From: Streptomyces sp. CG 926
Lineage (GTDB): Bacteria > Actinomycetota > Actinomycetes > Streptomycetales > Streptomycetaceae
Assembly (NCBI RefSeq): GCF_003148825.1
Contig: NZ_QGGZ01000012.1
Coordinates: 124,001-188,000 of the forward strand
Length of the DNA stretch: 64,000 nucleotides
Direction: 5' to 3'
Positions 43,266-51,817 of the stretch are shown piece by piece. Within the stretch, counting starts at the first letter, position 1. Each line of letters starts with the position of its first letter. The notes under the pieces are model-generated. The model was not told where the DNA came from and ran no database searches. It saw only the letters and a program-made list of their open reading frames with translations. The position numbers and the translations under genes are program-made.

Positions 43266-43913
43266 ATGCCGATCAGCCCGTACACGAAGGAACGCCTGGC
43301 GGAAGCCGCCGAAGGGGCGCGGACCCTGTCGGAGGCCCTGGAGAAGCTGGGGGTCGACCCGAAGGGCGGCTCGCGCGACTACATACGCCGGCGGATGAAC
43401 CAGCTCGGGGTGGACGTCTCGCACTTCGAGCGCGAAGGGAACCGCTGGACCCGCGCAATCCTGGAGGAGGCCGTGGCGTCCTCCCACAACATGTGCGAGG
43501 TATTGCGGCGCCTAGGACTCGAAGCCGTGGGCGGACATCACACACACATCAGCCGCCGAGTCCGCTCGATGGGCATCGACACCTCACATTTCACCGGCGC
43601 GCCCCGAACGGACAGGATGCGACACAACAGCCGGAGGCGGACTGCGGACGAGATCCTCCGCGAGAACGACTCCCCTCACCCCACGCGCACCCCCGGCAAG
43701 TTGCTCCGACGTGCACTGCTCGAGTACGGCGTCGAGGAGCGCTGTGCCGATTGCGGCATCGAAGGCACCTGGATGGGAGAACCACTCCCTCTGGAGGTCG
43801 ATCACATCAACGGTGATTGGCGCGACAACCGTGCGGAGAACCTTCAGCTGCTGTGCCCCAACTGCCACTCCACGACGGACTCGTACCGAGGCCGGGGCAA
43901 GAGGCGCCGATGA
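43266..43913 (+). CDS. HNH endonuclease with two N-terminal DNA-binding-like repeats
   Basis: A 215-residue nuclease. The C-terminal HNH zinc domain is complete: CADCG near 157, LEVDHINGDWRDNRAENLQL near 176 with the catalytic His, and LCPNCHSTTDSY. The N-terminal half holds two ~45-residue repeats (residues ~8-55 and ~62-109), each with the pattern EALEKLG...YIRRRMNQLGVDVSHF or EVLRRLG...ISRRVRSMGIDTSHF. These look like small DNA-recognition modules of homing-type enzymes. The next gene encodes a relative with one repeat, overlapping by ATGA. Both sit just before tRNA-Leu, a common landing site for acquired DNA. The target is unknown. Confidence 0.85.
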   Translation: MPISPYTKERLAEAAEGARTLSEALEKLGVDPKGGSRDYIRRRMNQLGVDVSHFEREGNRWTRAILEEAVASSHNMCEVLRRLGLEAVGGHHTHISRRVRSMGIDTSHFTGAPRTDRMRHNSRRRTADEILRENDSPHPTRTPGKLLRRALLEYGVEERCADCGIEGTWMGEPLPLEVDHINGDWRDNRAENLQLLCPNCHSTTDSYRGRGKRRR

Positions 43914-44404
43914 ACGTCCGGCGCCATGACCGCCCGTCGCGAGAAGAGCTGACGCAGGCGATCGCCGACTCGGTCAGTTTCGCTGGAACGCTACGACTCC
44001 TCGGATTCCCTGACCACGGCGGGCAACGCGGGCACCTGCGCTCATGGATCGCCGAGGAGGGGCACGACACCTCGCACTTCGTCGGGCAAGGGCACCAGCG
44101 CGGCACCACCCGCCCGACACCGCCCAGGGCCCCGGAAGACATCCTCATCAAGCGGACGGTAGGGCAGCAGCGGGTGCGCACCCCGCTCCTCCGCCAGGCC
44201 CTTCAGGACATCGGGATTCCCGAGCAATGCGACCACTGCGGAAGCCCACCACAGTGGCGCGGGCGGCCCATGACCCTGGAGATCGACCACATCAACGGCG
44301 ATCGGAACGACGACCGCCCCGGTAACTTGCGACTGCTGTGCCCCAACTGCCATGCAACTACAAGCACCTGGTGCCGTGGAGGGCTCCGGACCACCACTCG
44401 TTGA
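43910..44404 (+). CDS. HNH endonuclease, second tandem copy with one N-terminal repeat
   Basis: A 164-residue paralogue of the preceding nuclease. It has one N-terminal repeat (residues ~12-56, LTQAIADSVSFAGTLRLLGF to GHDTSHF). The HNH domain has CDHCG, LEIDHINGDRNDDRPGNLRL with the catalytic His, and LCPNCHATTSTW. ATG lies inside the stop of the first gene, so the two are translated together and may work as a heterodimer. It ends 49 bp before the tRNA gene. Confidence 0.83.
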   Translation: MNVRRHDRPSREELTQAIADSVSFAGTLRLLGFPDHGGQRGHLRSWIAEEGHDTSHFVGQGHQRGTTRPTPPRAPEDILIKRTVGQQRVRTPLLRQALQDIGIPEQCDHCGSPPQWRGRPMTLEIDHINGDRNDDRPGNLRLLCPNCHATTSTWCRGGLRTTTR

Positions 44405-44453
44405 TCTTGCCCGAACAGCCACAGCCGCCTGCCGCTATCATGGCAAGCGGCTA

Positions 44454-44540
44454 GCGGCGGTGGCGCAACGGCGACGCAGCAGACTTAGGATCTGTGGCCC
44501 GTGAAACGGCTTGAGGGTTCGAATCCCTTCCGCCGCACCA
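44454..44540 (+). tRNA. tRNA-Leu (anticodon UAG)
   Basis: An 87-nt class II tRNA. The 7-bp acceptor stem GCGGCGG/CCGCCGC, anticodon loop CTTAGGA with TAG at 44486-44488 (reads CUA), a long variable arm (GGCCCGTGAAACGGCT) and the GGGTTCGAATCCC T-arm are all present. CCA is encoded at 44538-44540. Confidence 0.95.
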
Positions 44541-44584
44541 AAAATACCTGCGAATCGAAACTTCGATTCGCAGGTATTTTTTCG
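44541..44584. terminator. Bidirectional terminator between tRNA-Leu and rdgB
   Basis: AAAATACCTGCGAATCGAA, two bases, then its exact 19-bp complement ending in TTTTTT. The A and T flanks let it work in both directions. It directly abuts the tRNA 3' end. Confidence 0.9.
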
Positions 44585-44591
44585 CCCGGCG

Positions 44592-45206
44592 TCAGCCCAG
44601 GAGGGCTCGGACGAAGGGGACCAGGGCTCGGAAGGCCTGGCCTCGGTGGGAGATGGCGTTCTTCTCCGCCGCCGTCAGTTCCGCGCACGTGCGGGTCTCG
44701 CCCTGCGGCTGGAGGATCGGGTCGTAGCCGAAGCCGCCCGTGCCGGACGGGGTGTGGCGCAGGGTGCCCAGGAGGCGGCCCTCCACGACGCGTTCGGTGC
44801 CGTCCGGCAGGGCCAGGGCCGCCGCGCACGCGAAGTGGGCCCCGCGGTTCTCGTCGGCGATGTCGCCGAGCTGGGCCAGCAGCAGGTCCAGGTTGGCCTT
44901 GTCGTCGCCGTGCGCACCGGCCCAGCGGGCCGAGAAGATGCCGGGGGCGCCGTGCAGGACGTCCACGCAGAGGCCGGAGTCGTCGGCGACGGCCGGCAGG
45001 CCGGTGGCGCGGGCCAGGGCGTGGGCCTTGAGGAGGGCGTTCTCGGCGAAGGTGACGCCGGTCTCCTTGACGTCCGGGATCTCGGGGTACGCGTCCGCGC
45101 CGACCAGCTCGTGCGGCAGGCCGGCGTCGGACAGGATCGCGCGGAGTTCGGTGACTTTGCCCGCGTTGCGGGTGGCCAGGATGAGGCGGCTGGGCGTCGA
45201 GGTCAT
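44592..45206 (-). CDS. rdgB: XTP/dITP diphosphatase (RdgB/HAM1)
   Basis: A 204-residue house-cleaning pyrophosphatase that converts dITP, XTP and dXTP to monophosphates. The family motifs are LILATRNAGKVTELRAIL at residue 8, TFAENALLKA near 52, VADDSGLCVDVLHGAPGIFS near 73, SGTGGFGYDPIL near 153 and ISHRGQAFRAL near 185. It lies near rph, as in many actinobacteria. Confidence 0.95.
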   Translation of the reverse strand: MTSTPSRLILATRNAGKVTELRAILSDAGLPHELVGADAYPEIPDVKETGVTFAENALLKAHALARATGLPAVADDSGLCVDVLHGAPGIFSARWAGAHGDDKANLDLLLAQLGDIADENRGAHFACAAALALPDGTERVVEGRLLGTLRHTPSGTGGFGYDPILQPQGETRTCAELTAAEKNAISHRGQAFRALVPFVRALLG

Positions 45207-45240
45207 GCCCCCATTATCCCGGGGGGCGGATCAGGGCGGA

Positions 45241-45621
45241 TCAGCCCGGGGTGCAGACCTTGGACAGCTCGCTCGCCGCGTCCGCGACCGGCTGGATGTC
45301 CGGGGCGTTGTTGCCGCTCTCGATGGAGGCGCGGACGTTCTTGACGGCCGTGTTCATCGAGTCGATGGCCTTGCTCAGGTCGGCGTTGTCGGTCTGGTCG
45401 CCGACCTTCTTCAGGTTCGTCTCGATCTGGTTGAGCGCGTTCTGGGCGTCCTGGGGGCTGTTGCCCGCTTGGGAGACGGCCTGCTGGAGGTCGTTGGCGC
45501 CGTCCGTGATGGCCACGGCGGTGTTCGCGCAGTCCATGGCCGTGGAGATCGCGTCGCAGGCGGACAGGGCCGGGACGGTGAGTACGGCGGCCACGGCTAC
45601 GGCCGCTATGCGGAGCTTCAT
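45241..45621 (-). CDS. Small lipoprotein
   Basis: A 126-residue exported protein. The signal peptide ends in a lipobox (VPALSAC, Cys22), so the mature protein is likely lipid-anchored to the outer face of the membrane. The rest is helical and Asn/Gln/Asp-rich (NALNQIETNLKKVGDQTDN, MNTAVKNVRASIES), with a second Cys pair (Cys31 and one near the C-terminus) that may form a disulfide. Function unknown. It sits between rdgB and rph. Confidence 0.8.
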   Translation of the reverse strand: MKLRIAAVAVAAVLTVPALSACDAISTAMDCANTAVAITDGANDLQQAVSQAGNSPQDAQNALNQIETNLKKVGDQTDNADLSKAIDSMNTAVKNVRASIESGNNAPDIQPVADAASELSKVCTPG

Positions 45622-45656
45622 GCGGTTCTCCCCCTGAGGGCTTGGACGCTACGAGG

Positions 45657-45688
45657 ACGGGCGCACGGTGGCGAAACCGTGCGCCCGT
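45657..45688 (-). terminator. Hairpin terminator after rph
   Basis: ACGGGCGCACGGT, a 6-base loop and the exact 13-bp complement, 38 bp after the rph stop on the minus strand. Confidence 0.75.
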
Positions 45689-45726
45689 ATCTTCCTGGAC
45701 GCCGGGTCGGGCCCGGCGGTTGCCGG

Positions 45727-46452
<726 letters not shown>

Positions 46453-46543
46453 GGTGGCGAGCCTAGTCGGTACGGAGGTACGCGAAGACCCCGTCCAGGG
46501 CTTCCGGGACGGGGTCCGCCGGGACCTGGCTAGCGGGTCCGGG

Positions 46544-46777
46544 TCACATCATGTCTTCGATGTCGGCGGCGATCGGGTCGGCGTCGGTGCCGATGACGAC
46601 CTGGATCGCGGTGCCCATCTTGACGACGCCGTGGGCGCCGGCGGCCTTGAGTGCGGCTTCGTCGACGAGGTCCGGGTTGATGACTTCGGTGCGCAGGCGG
46701 GTGATGCAGCCCTCGACCTCTTCGATGTTCTCGATGCCGCCGAGCCCGGCGACGATCTTCTCAGCCTTGGTGGCCAT
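46544..46777 (-). CDS. nagF: PTS GlcNAc/glucose-type EIIB component
   Basis: A 77-residue phosphocarrier. The phosphorylated cysteine is Cys24 in EEVEGCITRLR, the standard EIIB-glc motif. It passes phosphate from EIIA-Crr to GlcNAc during uptake. Streptomyces splits the GlcNAc PTS, with IIB on its own (NagF) and IIC as NagE. It diverges from nagE1, and the DasR site at 46939-46954 lies between them. Confidence 0.92.
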   Translation of the reverse strand: MATKAEKIVAGLGGIENIEEVEGCITRLRTEVINPDLVDEAALKAAGAHGVVKMGTAIQVVIGTDADPIAADIEDMM

Positions 46778-46938
46778 GTGTTTCTCCCTGAGTGTTTCGA
46801 AGAACGAGTCTCGGCGGCCAGTGTGTGGCTACCCACCTGCGTGGTCCGCTTCGTCACGGTAACGCACGGTTGGCCCATCTATGCAGGCACATGACCGGCC
46901 TCTGCCGAATGATGACGATCAGCAGCAACCTGCCCACA

Positions 46939-46954
46939 ACTGGTCTACACCAGT
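46939..46954. promoter_or_regulatory. dre site (DasR operator) between nagF and nagE1
   Basis: ACTGGTCTACACCAGT is a 16-bp near-perfect palindrome matching the DasR consensus. It lies 52 bp upstream of nagE1 and 162 bp upstream of nagF, so one GntR-family repressor can control both. DasR releases DNA on binding glucosamine-6-phosphate. Confidence 0.9.
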
Positions 46955-47005
46955 GTGCCGTAAGTGTTGCGGCAGCCAAAACGGGCCGGGTCAGGGAGGA
47001 CGCCG

Positions 47006-48307
47006 ATGAGCGTGAGCAGCTCCACAGCGGTGCCACAGCCGAGTTGGCGGAGCAGTCTGTTCCAGGCGCTGCAGAAGATGGGCCGGAGCCTTCAGCTGCC
47101 GATCGCCGTCCTGCCCGCGGCGGGGATCCTGCTGCGGCTCGGGCAGCCGGACGTGTTCGGCGCGGAGGGTCTGCAGTGGACGGACGTCGCCAAGGTGATG
47201 GCGGGCGCGGGCGGGGCGTTGCTCGATCCCGATCTGGGCCTTCCTCTCCTCTTCTGCATCGGCGTCGCGATCGGGATGGCGAAGAAGGCGGACGGTTCGA
47301 CGGCGCTGGCGGCCACGGCGGGGTTCCTCGTCTACCGGGGGGTGCTGCACGCGTTCCAGAAGGCCTGTCCGGTCGGGACCAAGGACATCGGGGGCGGCTG
47401 TCTGGGGCCGAACGACACCTTCGTGGCGTACACGTACCAGAACCCGGGGGTCTTCGGCGGCATCGTCATGGGGCTGCTGGCGGCCTTCTTCTGGCAGCGG
47501 TACCACCGGGTGAAGCTGGTGGACTGGCTCGGCTTCTTCAACGGTCGGCGGCTGGTCCCGATCATCATGTCGTTCGTCGCGATCGCCTTCGCCGCGCTCT
47601 GCCTGTGGGTCTGGCCGCCGGTCGGGGACGCGCTGGAGACCTTCTCCGACTGGCTGCGCGGGTTGGGCGCCTGGGGTGCGGGCATCTTCGGCATCGCGAA
47701 CCGCGCGCTGTTGGTGATCGGACTGCACCAGTTCCTGAACGTGCCGATCTGGTTCCAGTTCGGGTCGTACACGGCGCCGGACGGGAAGACGTACCACGGC
47801 GACATCAACATGTTCCTGCACGGTGACCCGAACGCCGGTCTGTTCCTGTCCGGCTTCTTCCCGATCATGATGTTCGCGCTACCGGCGGCGGCGCTGGCGA
47901 TCACGCACTGCGCGAAGCCGCGGCGGCGCAAGGAGGTCGGCGGTCTGATGCTGTCGGTGGCCCTGACCTCGTTCGTCACCGGGATCACGGAGCCGCTGGA
48001 GTACTCCTTCCTCTTCGTGGCGCCGGTGCTGTACGCGGTGCACGCGGTGCTGACGGGCGTGTCGATGGCGGTGACGTGGGGGCTGGGCGTCCACGACGGC
48101 TTCAGCTTCTCGGCGGGCCTGATCGACTACGTCATCAACTGGAACCTGGCGACGAAGCCGTGGCTGATCATTCCGATCGGCCTGTGCTTCGCGCTCGTCT
48201 ATTACGTGGTGTTCCGTTTCGCGATCACGAAGTTCGACCTCGCGACGCCGGGGCGGGAGTCGGACGAGGAGATCGCGGCGATGGAGTCGGAGACGACCAA
48301 GGCCTGA
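47006..48307 (+). CDS. nagE1: PTS N-acetylglucosamine permease, EIIC
   Basis: A 433-residue integral membrane protein with about ten helices. Core motifs are LQLPIAVLPAAGILLRLGQP, NPGVFGGIVMGLLAAFFW, FFNGRRLVPII and GITEPLEYSFLFVAPVLY (residues ~328-345, sugar site). It lacks IIA and IIB domains, which are separate proteins. ATG 47006 has AGGGAGG nearby; an upstream frame adds non-conserved residues. It is regulated by the dre site 52 bp upstream. A second copy follows at 48575. Confidence 0.93.
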   Translation: MSVSSSTAVPQPSWRSSLFQALQKMGRSLQLPIAVLPAAGILLRLGQPDVFGAEGLQWTDVAKVMAGAGGALLDPDLGLPLLFCIGVAIGMAKKADGSTALAATAGFLVYRGVLHAFQKACPVGTKDIGGGCLGPNDTFVAYTYQNPGVFGGIVMGLLAAFFWQRYHRVKLVDWLGFFNGRRLVPIIMSFVAIAFAALCLWVWPPVGDALETFSDWLRGLGAWGAGIFGIANRALLVIGLHQFLNVPIWFQFGSYTAPDGKTYHGDINMFLHGDPNAGLFLSGFFPIMMFALPAAALAITHCAKPRRRKEVGGLMLSVALTSFVTGITEPLEYSFLFVAPVLYAVHAVLTGVSMAVTWGLGVHDGFSFSAGLIDYVINWNLATKPWLIIPIGLCFALVYYVVFRFAITKFDLATPGRESDEEIAAMESETTKA

Positions 48308-48341
48308 GCGCGGCCCCGACAGGGTTACCGCACGGTCCGTC

Positions 48342-48373
48342 AAGGGCCTCCGGATCACGATCCGGAGGCCCTT
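48342..48373 (+). terminator. Terminator after nagE1
   Basis: AAGGGCCTCCGGATC, two bases, then the exact 15-bp complement ending in CTT. Confidence 0.8.
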
Positions 48374-48446
48374 CGGCATGCCGCGCGACATGTGATCCAG
48401 GCCACAGGAAATCGAAGGTTCCTTATCTAACCCTCACCGTGTTACA

Positions 48447-48478
48447 ACTGGTCTACACCATGAATTGGTGTAGACCAC
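48447..48478. promoter_or_regulatory. Two adjacent dre sites upstream of nagE2
   Basis: TGGTCTACACCA and TGGTGTAGACCA (48449-48460 and 48466-48477) are exact inverted complements around 5 bp, each a DasR half-palindrome pair. They lie about 100 bp upstream of the nagE2 start, so nagE2 should be under tight DasR control. Confidence 0.88.
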
Positions 48479-48574
48479 GACCGCTTCCCCCGGCGGCGTG
48501 TCCCCCTTTCTGAGACGTCGCCGTCCTTCGTGGTTGCACCCCTTGGCGGCGCCTTGCTCCCCCCGGAGGAAGTT

Positions 48575-49849
48575 ATGAGTACGGCTACTGACGCCGCTGC
48601 GCCGCCCGCGAAGAAGCGGGGATCCGGCCTGATCCAGGGTCTGCAGAAGGTCGGCCGCAGCCTCCAGCTGCCCATCGCCGTCCTGCCCGCCGCCGGCATC
48701 CTGCTGCGTCTCGGTCAGCCCGACGTCTTCGGCGCGGACGGTCTCGGCTGGGGCAAGGTCGCCACGGTGTTCGCCACCGCCGGTGACGCCGTCTTCTCCA
48801 ACCTGCCGCTGCTCTTCTGCATCGGCGTCGCCATCGGCTTCGCCAAGAAGTCGGACGGCTCCACGGCGCTCGCCGCGCTCGTCGGTTTCCTGGTCTACAA
48901 GAACGTCCTCACCGCCTTCCCGGTGACCGAGGCCGTCATCAACACCACCGAGAACAAGGGTGTCGACGTCGCCGCGACGTACAACAACCCGGGCGTCCTC
49001 GGCGGCATCATCATGGGTCTGCTCGCCGCCGTCCTGTGGCAGCGCTTCCACCGCACCAAGCTCGTGGACTGGCTCGGCTTCTTCAACGGCCGCCGGCTCG
49101 TCCCGATCATCATGGCCTTCGTCGGTGTCCTCGCCGGTGTGTTCTTCGGTGTGGTCTGGGAGCCGATCGGCGAGGTCATCTCCAACTTCGGTGAGTGGAT
49201 GACCGGGCTGGGCGCCGCGGGCGCCGGCATCTTCGGTGTCATCAACCGCGCGCTGATCCCGATCGGCATGCACCAGTTCGTCAACACCGTCGCCTGGTTC
49301 CAGATCGGTGACTTCACCAACGCCGCCGGTGAGGTCGTCCACGGTGACCTGAACCGCTTCTTCGCCGGTGACCCGGAGGCCGGTCTGTTCATGACGGGCT
49401 TCTTCCCGATCATGATGTTCGGCCTCCCGGCCGCTGCTCTGGCCATCGCCCACACCGCTCGCCCGGAGCGCCGCAAGGCCGTCACCGGCATGATGGTCTC
49501 GCTCGCCCTCACCTCGTTCGTCACGGGTGTCACCGAGCCCATCGAGTTCTCGTTCATGTTCATCGCGCCGGTGCTGTACGCGATCCACGCCGTCCTGACC
49601 GCCCTCTCCATGGCGATCACCTGGGCCCTCGGGGTGCACGCGGGCTTCACCTTCTCCGCGGGTCTGATCGACCTCGGCCTCGGCTGGAGCAAGGCGACCA
49701 ACCCATGGATGATCATTCCGATCGGTCTGGTCTTCGGAGCGGTCTACTACTTCGGGTTCCGCTTCGCGATCGTCAAGTTCAACCTCCCGACGCCGGGCCG
49801 CGAGTCCGACGAGGAGCTGGCCGAGATGGCCAAGGCGGAGGCCAAGTAG
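48575..49849 (+). CDS. nagE2: PTS N-acetylglucosamine permease, EIIC (major)
   Basis: A 424-residue membrane permease, a close paralogue of the preceding gene (shared LQLPIAVLPAAGILLRLGQP, FFNGRRLVPII, GVTEPIEFSFMFIAPVLY). In S. coelicolor NagE2 is the main GlcNAc importer. ATG 48575 has GGAGGAAG seven bases upstream. It ends with TPGRESDEELAEMAKAEAK, the same tail as NagE1. The double dre site gives it its own control. The transcript ends at 49866-49903. Confidence 0.94.
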   Translation: MSTATDAAAPPAKKRGSGLIQGLQKVGRSLQLPIAVLPAAGILLRLGQPDVFGADGLGWGKVATVFATAGDAVFSNLPLLFCIGVAIGFAKKSDGSTALAALVGFLVYKNVLTAFPVTEAVINTTENKGVDVAATYNNPGVLGGIIMGLLAAVLWQRFHRTKLVDWLGFFNGRRLVPIIMAFVGVLAGVFFGVVWEPIGEVISNFGEWMTGLGAAGAGIFGVINRALIPIGMHQFVNTVAWFQIGDFTNAAGEVVHGDLNRFFAGDPEAGLFMTGFFPIMMFGLPAAALAIAHTARPERRKAVTGMMVSLALTSFVTGVTEPIEFSFMFIAPVLYAIHAVLTALSMAITWALGVHAGFTFSAGLIDLGLGWSKATNPWMIIPIGLVFGAVYYFGFRFAIVKFNLPTPGRESDEELAEMAKAEAK

Positions 49850-49865
49850 GCCCCGCAGGACCGAG

Positions 49866-49903
49866 GAAGCCCCCGTTCTCCCGGAAGGGAGGGCGGGGGC
49901 TTC
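49866..49903. terminator. Bidirectional terminator between nagE2 and the MBL gene
   Basis: GAAGCCCCCG and CGGGGGCTTC form a 10-bp stem, with CTCCC/GGGAG pairing further in. It sits between convergent stops. Confidence 0.8.
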
Positions 49904-49923
49904 TCGTTCGTCGTGACCGGGGT

Positions 49924-50676
49924 TCAGACCTCGTAGACCGCGCCCGAGTACGCCAGGTCGACCGGGCCGTCGTAGACCGCGCGGGCGTCGGCGAGATTCT
50001 GCTCGGGGTCGGTCCACGGCGGGATGTGCGTGAGGACGAGCCGGCCCACGCGGCCGCCGGCCGCGTACTCGCCCGCCTGCCGGCCGTTCAGGTGCAGACC
50101 CGGGATGTCCTCCTTGCCGTGCGTGAAGGAGGACTCGCACAGGAAGAGGTCGGCGCCGTCGGCGAGCAGGCCCACCTCGGGGCAGGTGCCGGTGTCCCCG
50201 GAGTACGTGATCGAGCGGCCGCCGTGCTCGATGCGGATGCCGTACGCCTCGACCGGGTGGGAGACCCGCTCGGTGCGGATCTGCAGCGGGCCGATCTCGA
50301 AGGTGCCGGACTTCAGCGTGCGGAAGTCGAAGACCTCGCTCATCGAGCGCTCGTCGGGGACGTCGTCGTAGGCGGTGGTCAGCCGGCGCTCGGTGCCCTC
50401 GGGCCCGTAGACGGGGATGGTGCCGCAGCGGCCGCCCTCGTGCCGGTAGTAGCGGGCGACGAAGTACGCGCACATGTCGATGCAGTGATCGGCGTGCAGG
50501 TGGCTCAGGAAGATCGCGTCGAGGTCGTAGAGGCCGATGTGACGCTGCAGCTCGCCGAGGGCGCCGTTGCCCATGTCGAGGAGCAGCCGGAAGCCGTCGG
50601 CCTCGACGAGGTAGCTCGAACAGGCCGATTCCGCGGAGGGGAACGACCCCGAACAGCCGACGACGGTGAGCTTCAT
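49924..50676 (-). CDS. MBL-fold metallo-hydrolase, Rv1339-like (cyclic-nucleotide phosphodiesterase or tRNase Z-like)
   Basis: A 250-residue dinuclear zinc enzyme. The metal motif is FLSHLHADHCIDM near residue 58, with further ligands in GDTGTCPE and the HIPPWT C-terminal His. The N-terminus is KLTVVGCSGSFPSAESACSS. By position near rph and cysM it matches M. tuberculosis Rv1339, reported as an atypical class II cAMP phosphodiesterase. A role in lowering cAMP is therefore the best guess, with RNase Z-like activity as the alternative. ATG 50676. Confidence 0.8.
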   Translation of the reverse strand: MKLTVVGCSGSFPSAESACSSYLVEADGFRLLLDMGNGALGELQRHIGLYDLDAIFLSHLHADHCIDMCAYFVARYYRHEGGRCGTIPVYGPEGTERRLTTAYDDVPDERSMSEVFDFRTLKSGTFEIGPLQIRTERVSHPVEAYGIRIEHGGRSITYSGDTGTCPEVGLLADGADLFLCESSFTHGKEDIPGLHLNGRQAGEYAAGGRVGRLVLTHIPPWTDPEQNLADARAVYDGPVDLAYSGAVYEV

Positions 50677-50871
50677 GGAGCGTGAACCTCCGAGGACGGT
50701 CCGTGGACGGAATGCGGGCCGTGCGTGCGTCGAGCGTAAGGCGCGAAACGTCCGGTCGCTCCTCCGCGGCAGGCCGTTGTGGGGGGAATCACCTGCGCTG
50801 TCACCCGGGGGAGCGACGGTGGGCACGGGCGTTGCCATGCCGGGGCGTTCCCGCGCGGCTAAGGTCGAAGC

Positions 50872-51291
50872 ATGGACACGTCCTGGTGGCCCGCGGTGGC
50901 CGCGGTGGTGGCCGTGGCGCTGCTGGTGCTGGTCGCCGGGGGCCGCTTCGGGCTGCCGCGCCGGGCCCCGGCGGCGCACGGGGCCGGTCCGCCGCCGCAG
51001 CCGCGGGCGGGCGAGCTGTGGTGCCTGGCCGACGGCCGTACGTGCCTGGTCCTCGCGGTGGGGTCGGTACGGGGGCACCGGGCGCGGGTCGCGTGGATCA
51101 CCGGGAAGTACGACGACCGGCGGGCCGGGGTGATCCCGCTGCCCCCGGGGACGGTCGGGGCGCAGGGCCGGGCGAGCTTCCTGGAGGCGGACCGGCCGGC
51201 GGAGGTGTCGCTGTGGGAGTTCCGGACCCGGCTGGGGATGCTGGACCCCGCGGTGTGGGACGAGATCAAGGGTCTGGGAGGCGCGCGGTGA
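50872..51291 (+). CDS. Membrane-anchored protein with PemK/MazF-like domain
   Basis: A 139-residue protein. One N-terminal transmembrane helix (residues ~5-23) is followed by a beta-rich domain opening with PRAGELWCLADGRTCLVLAV, which resembles the start of PemK/MazF toxins. There is no antitoxin gene next to it and the membrane anchor is unusual for a toxin, so a structural rather than toxic role is likelier. Its stop overlaps the DUF488 start (GTGA), so the two are coupled. Confidence 0.6.
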   Translation: MDTSWWPAVAAVVAVALLVLVAGGRFGLPRRAPAAHGAGPPPQPRAGELWCLADGRTCLVLAVGSVRGHRARVAWITGKYDDRRAGVIPLPPGTVGAQGRASFLEADRPAEVSLWEFRTRLGMLDPAVWDEIKGLGGAR

Positions 51292-51650
51292 AGCGGGAAC
51301 CGGTGATCCGCCTGCGGCGGGTGTACGACCCGCCGGAGCCGGGGGCGGACGGGGTACGGGTCCTCGTGGACCGGCTCTGGCCGCGGGGCCTGGCGAAGGC
51401 GGTGGCCGCGGTGGACGAGTGGCCGAAGGGGGTGACGCCGTCGACGGAGCTGCGGAAGTGGTTCCACGACGGGGGGTCGGTGCAGGAGTTCCGGGAGCGG
51501 TACGAGGCGGAGCTGGCGGAGCCGGGGGCGGTGGCGGAGCTGGCCCGCCTGCGGGGCCTGGCGGCGGCGGGTCCCCTCACGCTGCTGACCGCGGTCAAGG
51601 ACCCGGCCTCCAGCCACGCGGCCGTGCTCGCGGAGCTGCTGTCCGGCTAG
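51288..51650 (+). CDS. DUF488 family protein
   Basis: A 120-residue cytosolic protein. The family motifs are IRLRRVYDPPEPGADGVRVL, VDRLWPRGLAK near 27, and WPKGVTPSTELRKWFHD near 45. DUF488 is widespread and uncharacterised. GTG 51288 overlaps the previous stop. It is followed by a strong palindrome (51720-51778). Confidence 0.87.
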   Translation: MKREPVIRLRRVYDPPEPGADGVRVLVDRLWPRGLAKAVAAVDEWPKGVTPSTELRKWFHDGGSVQEFRERYEAELAEPGAVAELARLRGLAAAGPLTLLTAVKDPASSHAAVLAELLSG

Positions 51651-51719
51651 CGCTGCGGTGCCGCTGCGCGGAGCTTCTCCCCGCCCCGCCCTTTCGCCGT
51701 TTCCCGGGCTCTGCCCGGA

Positions 51720-51778
51720 CCCGCGCCTCAATCGCCGGCGAGGCTGATTTTCAGCCTCGCCGGCGATTGAGGCGCGGG
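51720..51778. terminator. 28-bp perfect inverted repeat, from dispersed repeat family
   Basis: Arms at 51720-51747 and 51751-51778 with a TTT loop. Each arm contains CGCGCCTCAATCGCCGGCG or its complement, the dispersed repeat seen at 1, 5093, 35131 and 58100, here in head-to-head form. It lies between convergent DUF488 and cysM and would end both transcripts. Confidence 0.8.
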
Positions 51779-51817
51779 GGTTCGGGGGCGGAGCCCCCGA
51801 CAGCGGCGCCGCAGGGG

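Noticed and set aside
43266..44404. HNH genes as parts of a group I intron or intein
   Set aside because: They have their own starts and coupled frames, and neither tRNA-Leu nor bcp is interrupted.
50872..51291. PemK/MazF toxin-antitoxin module
   Set aside because: The protein has a membrane helix, no antitoxin gene precedes it, and it is coupled to a DUF488 gene.
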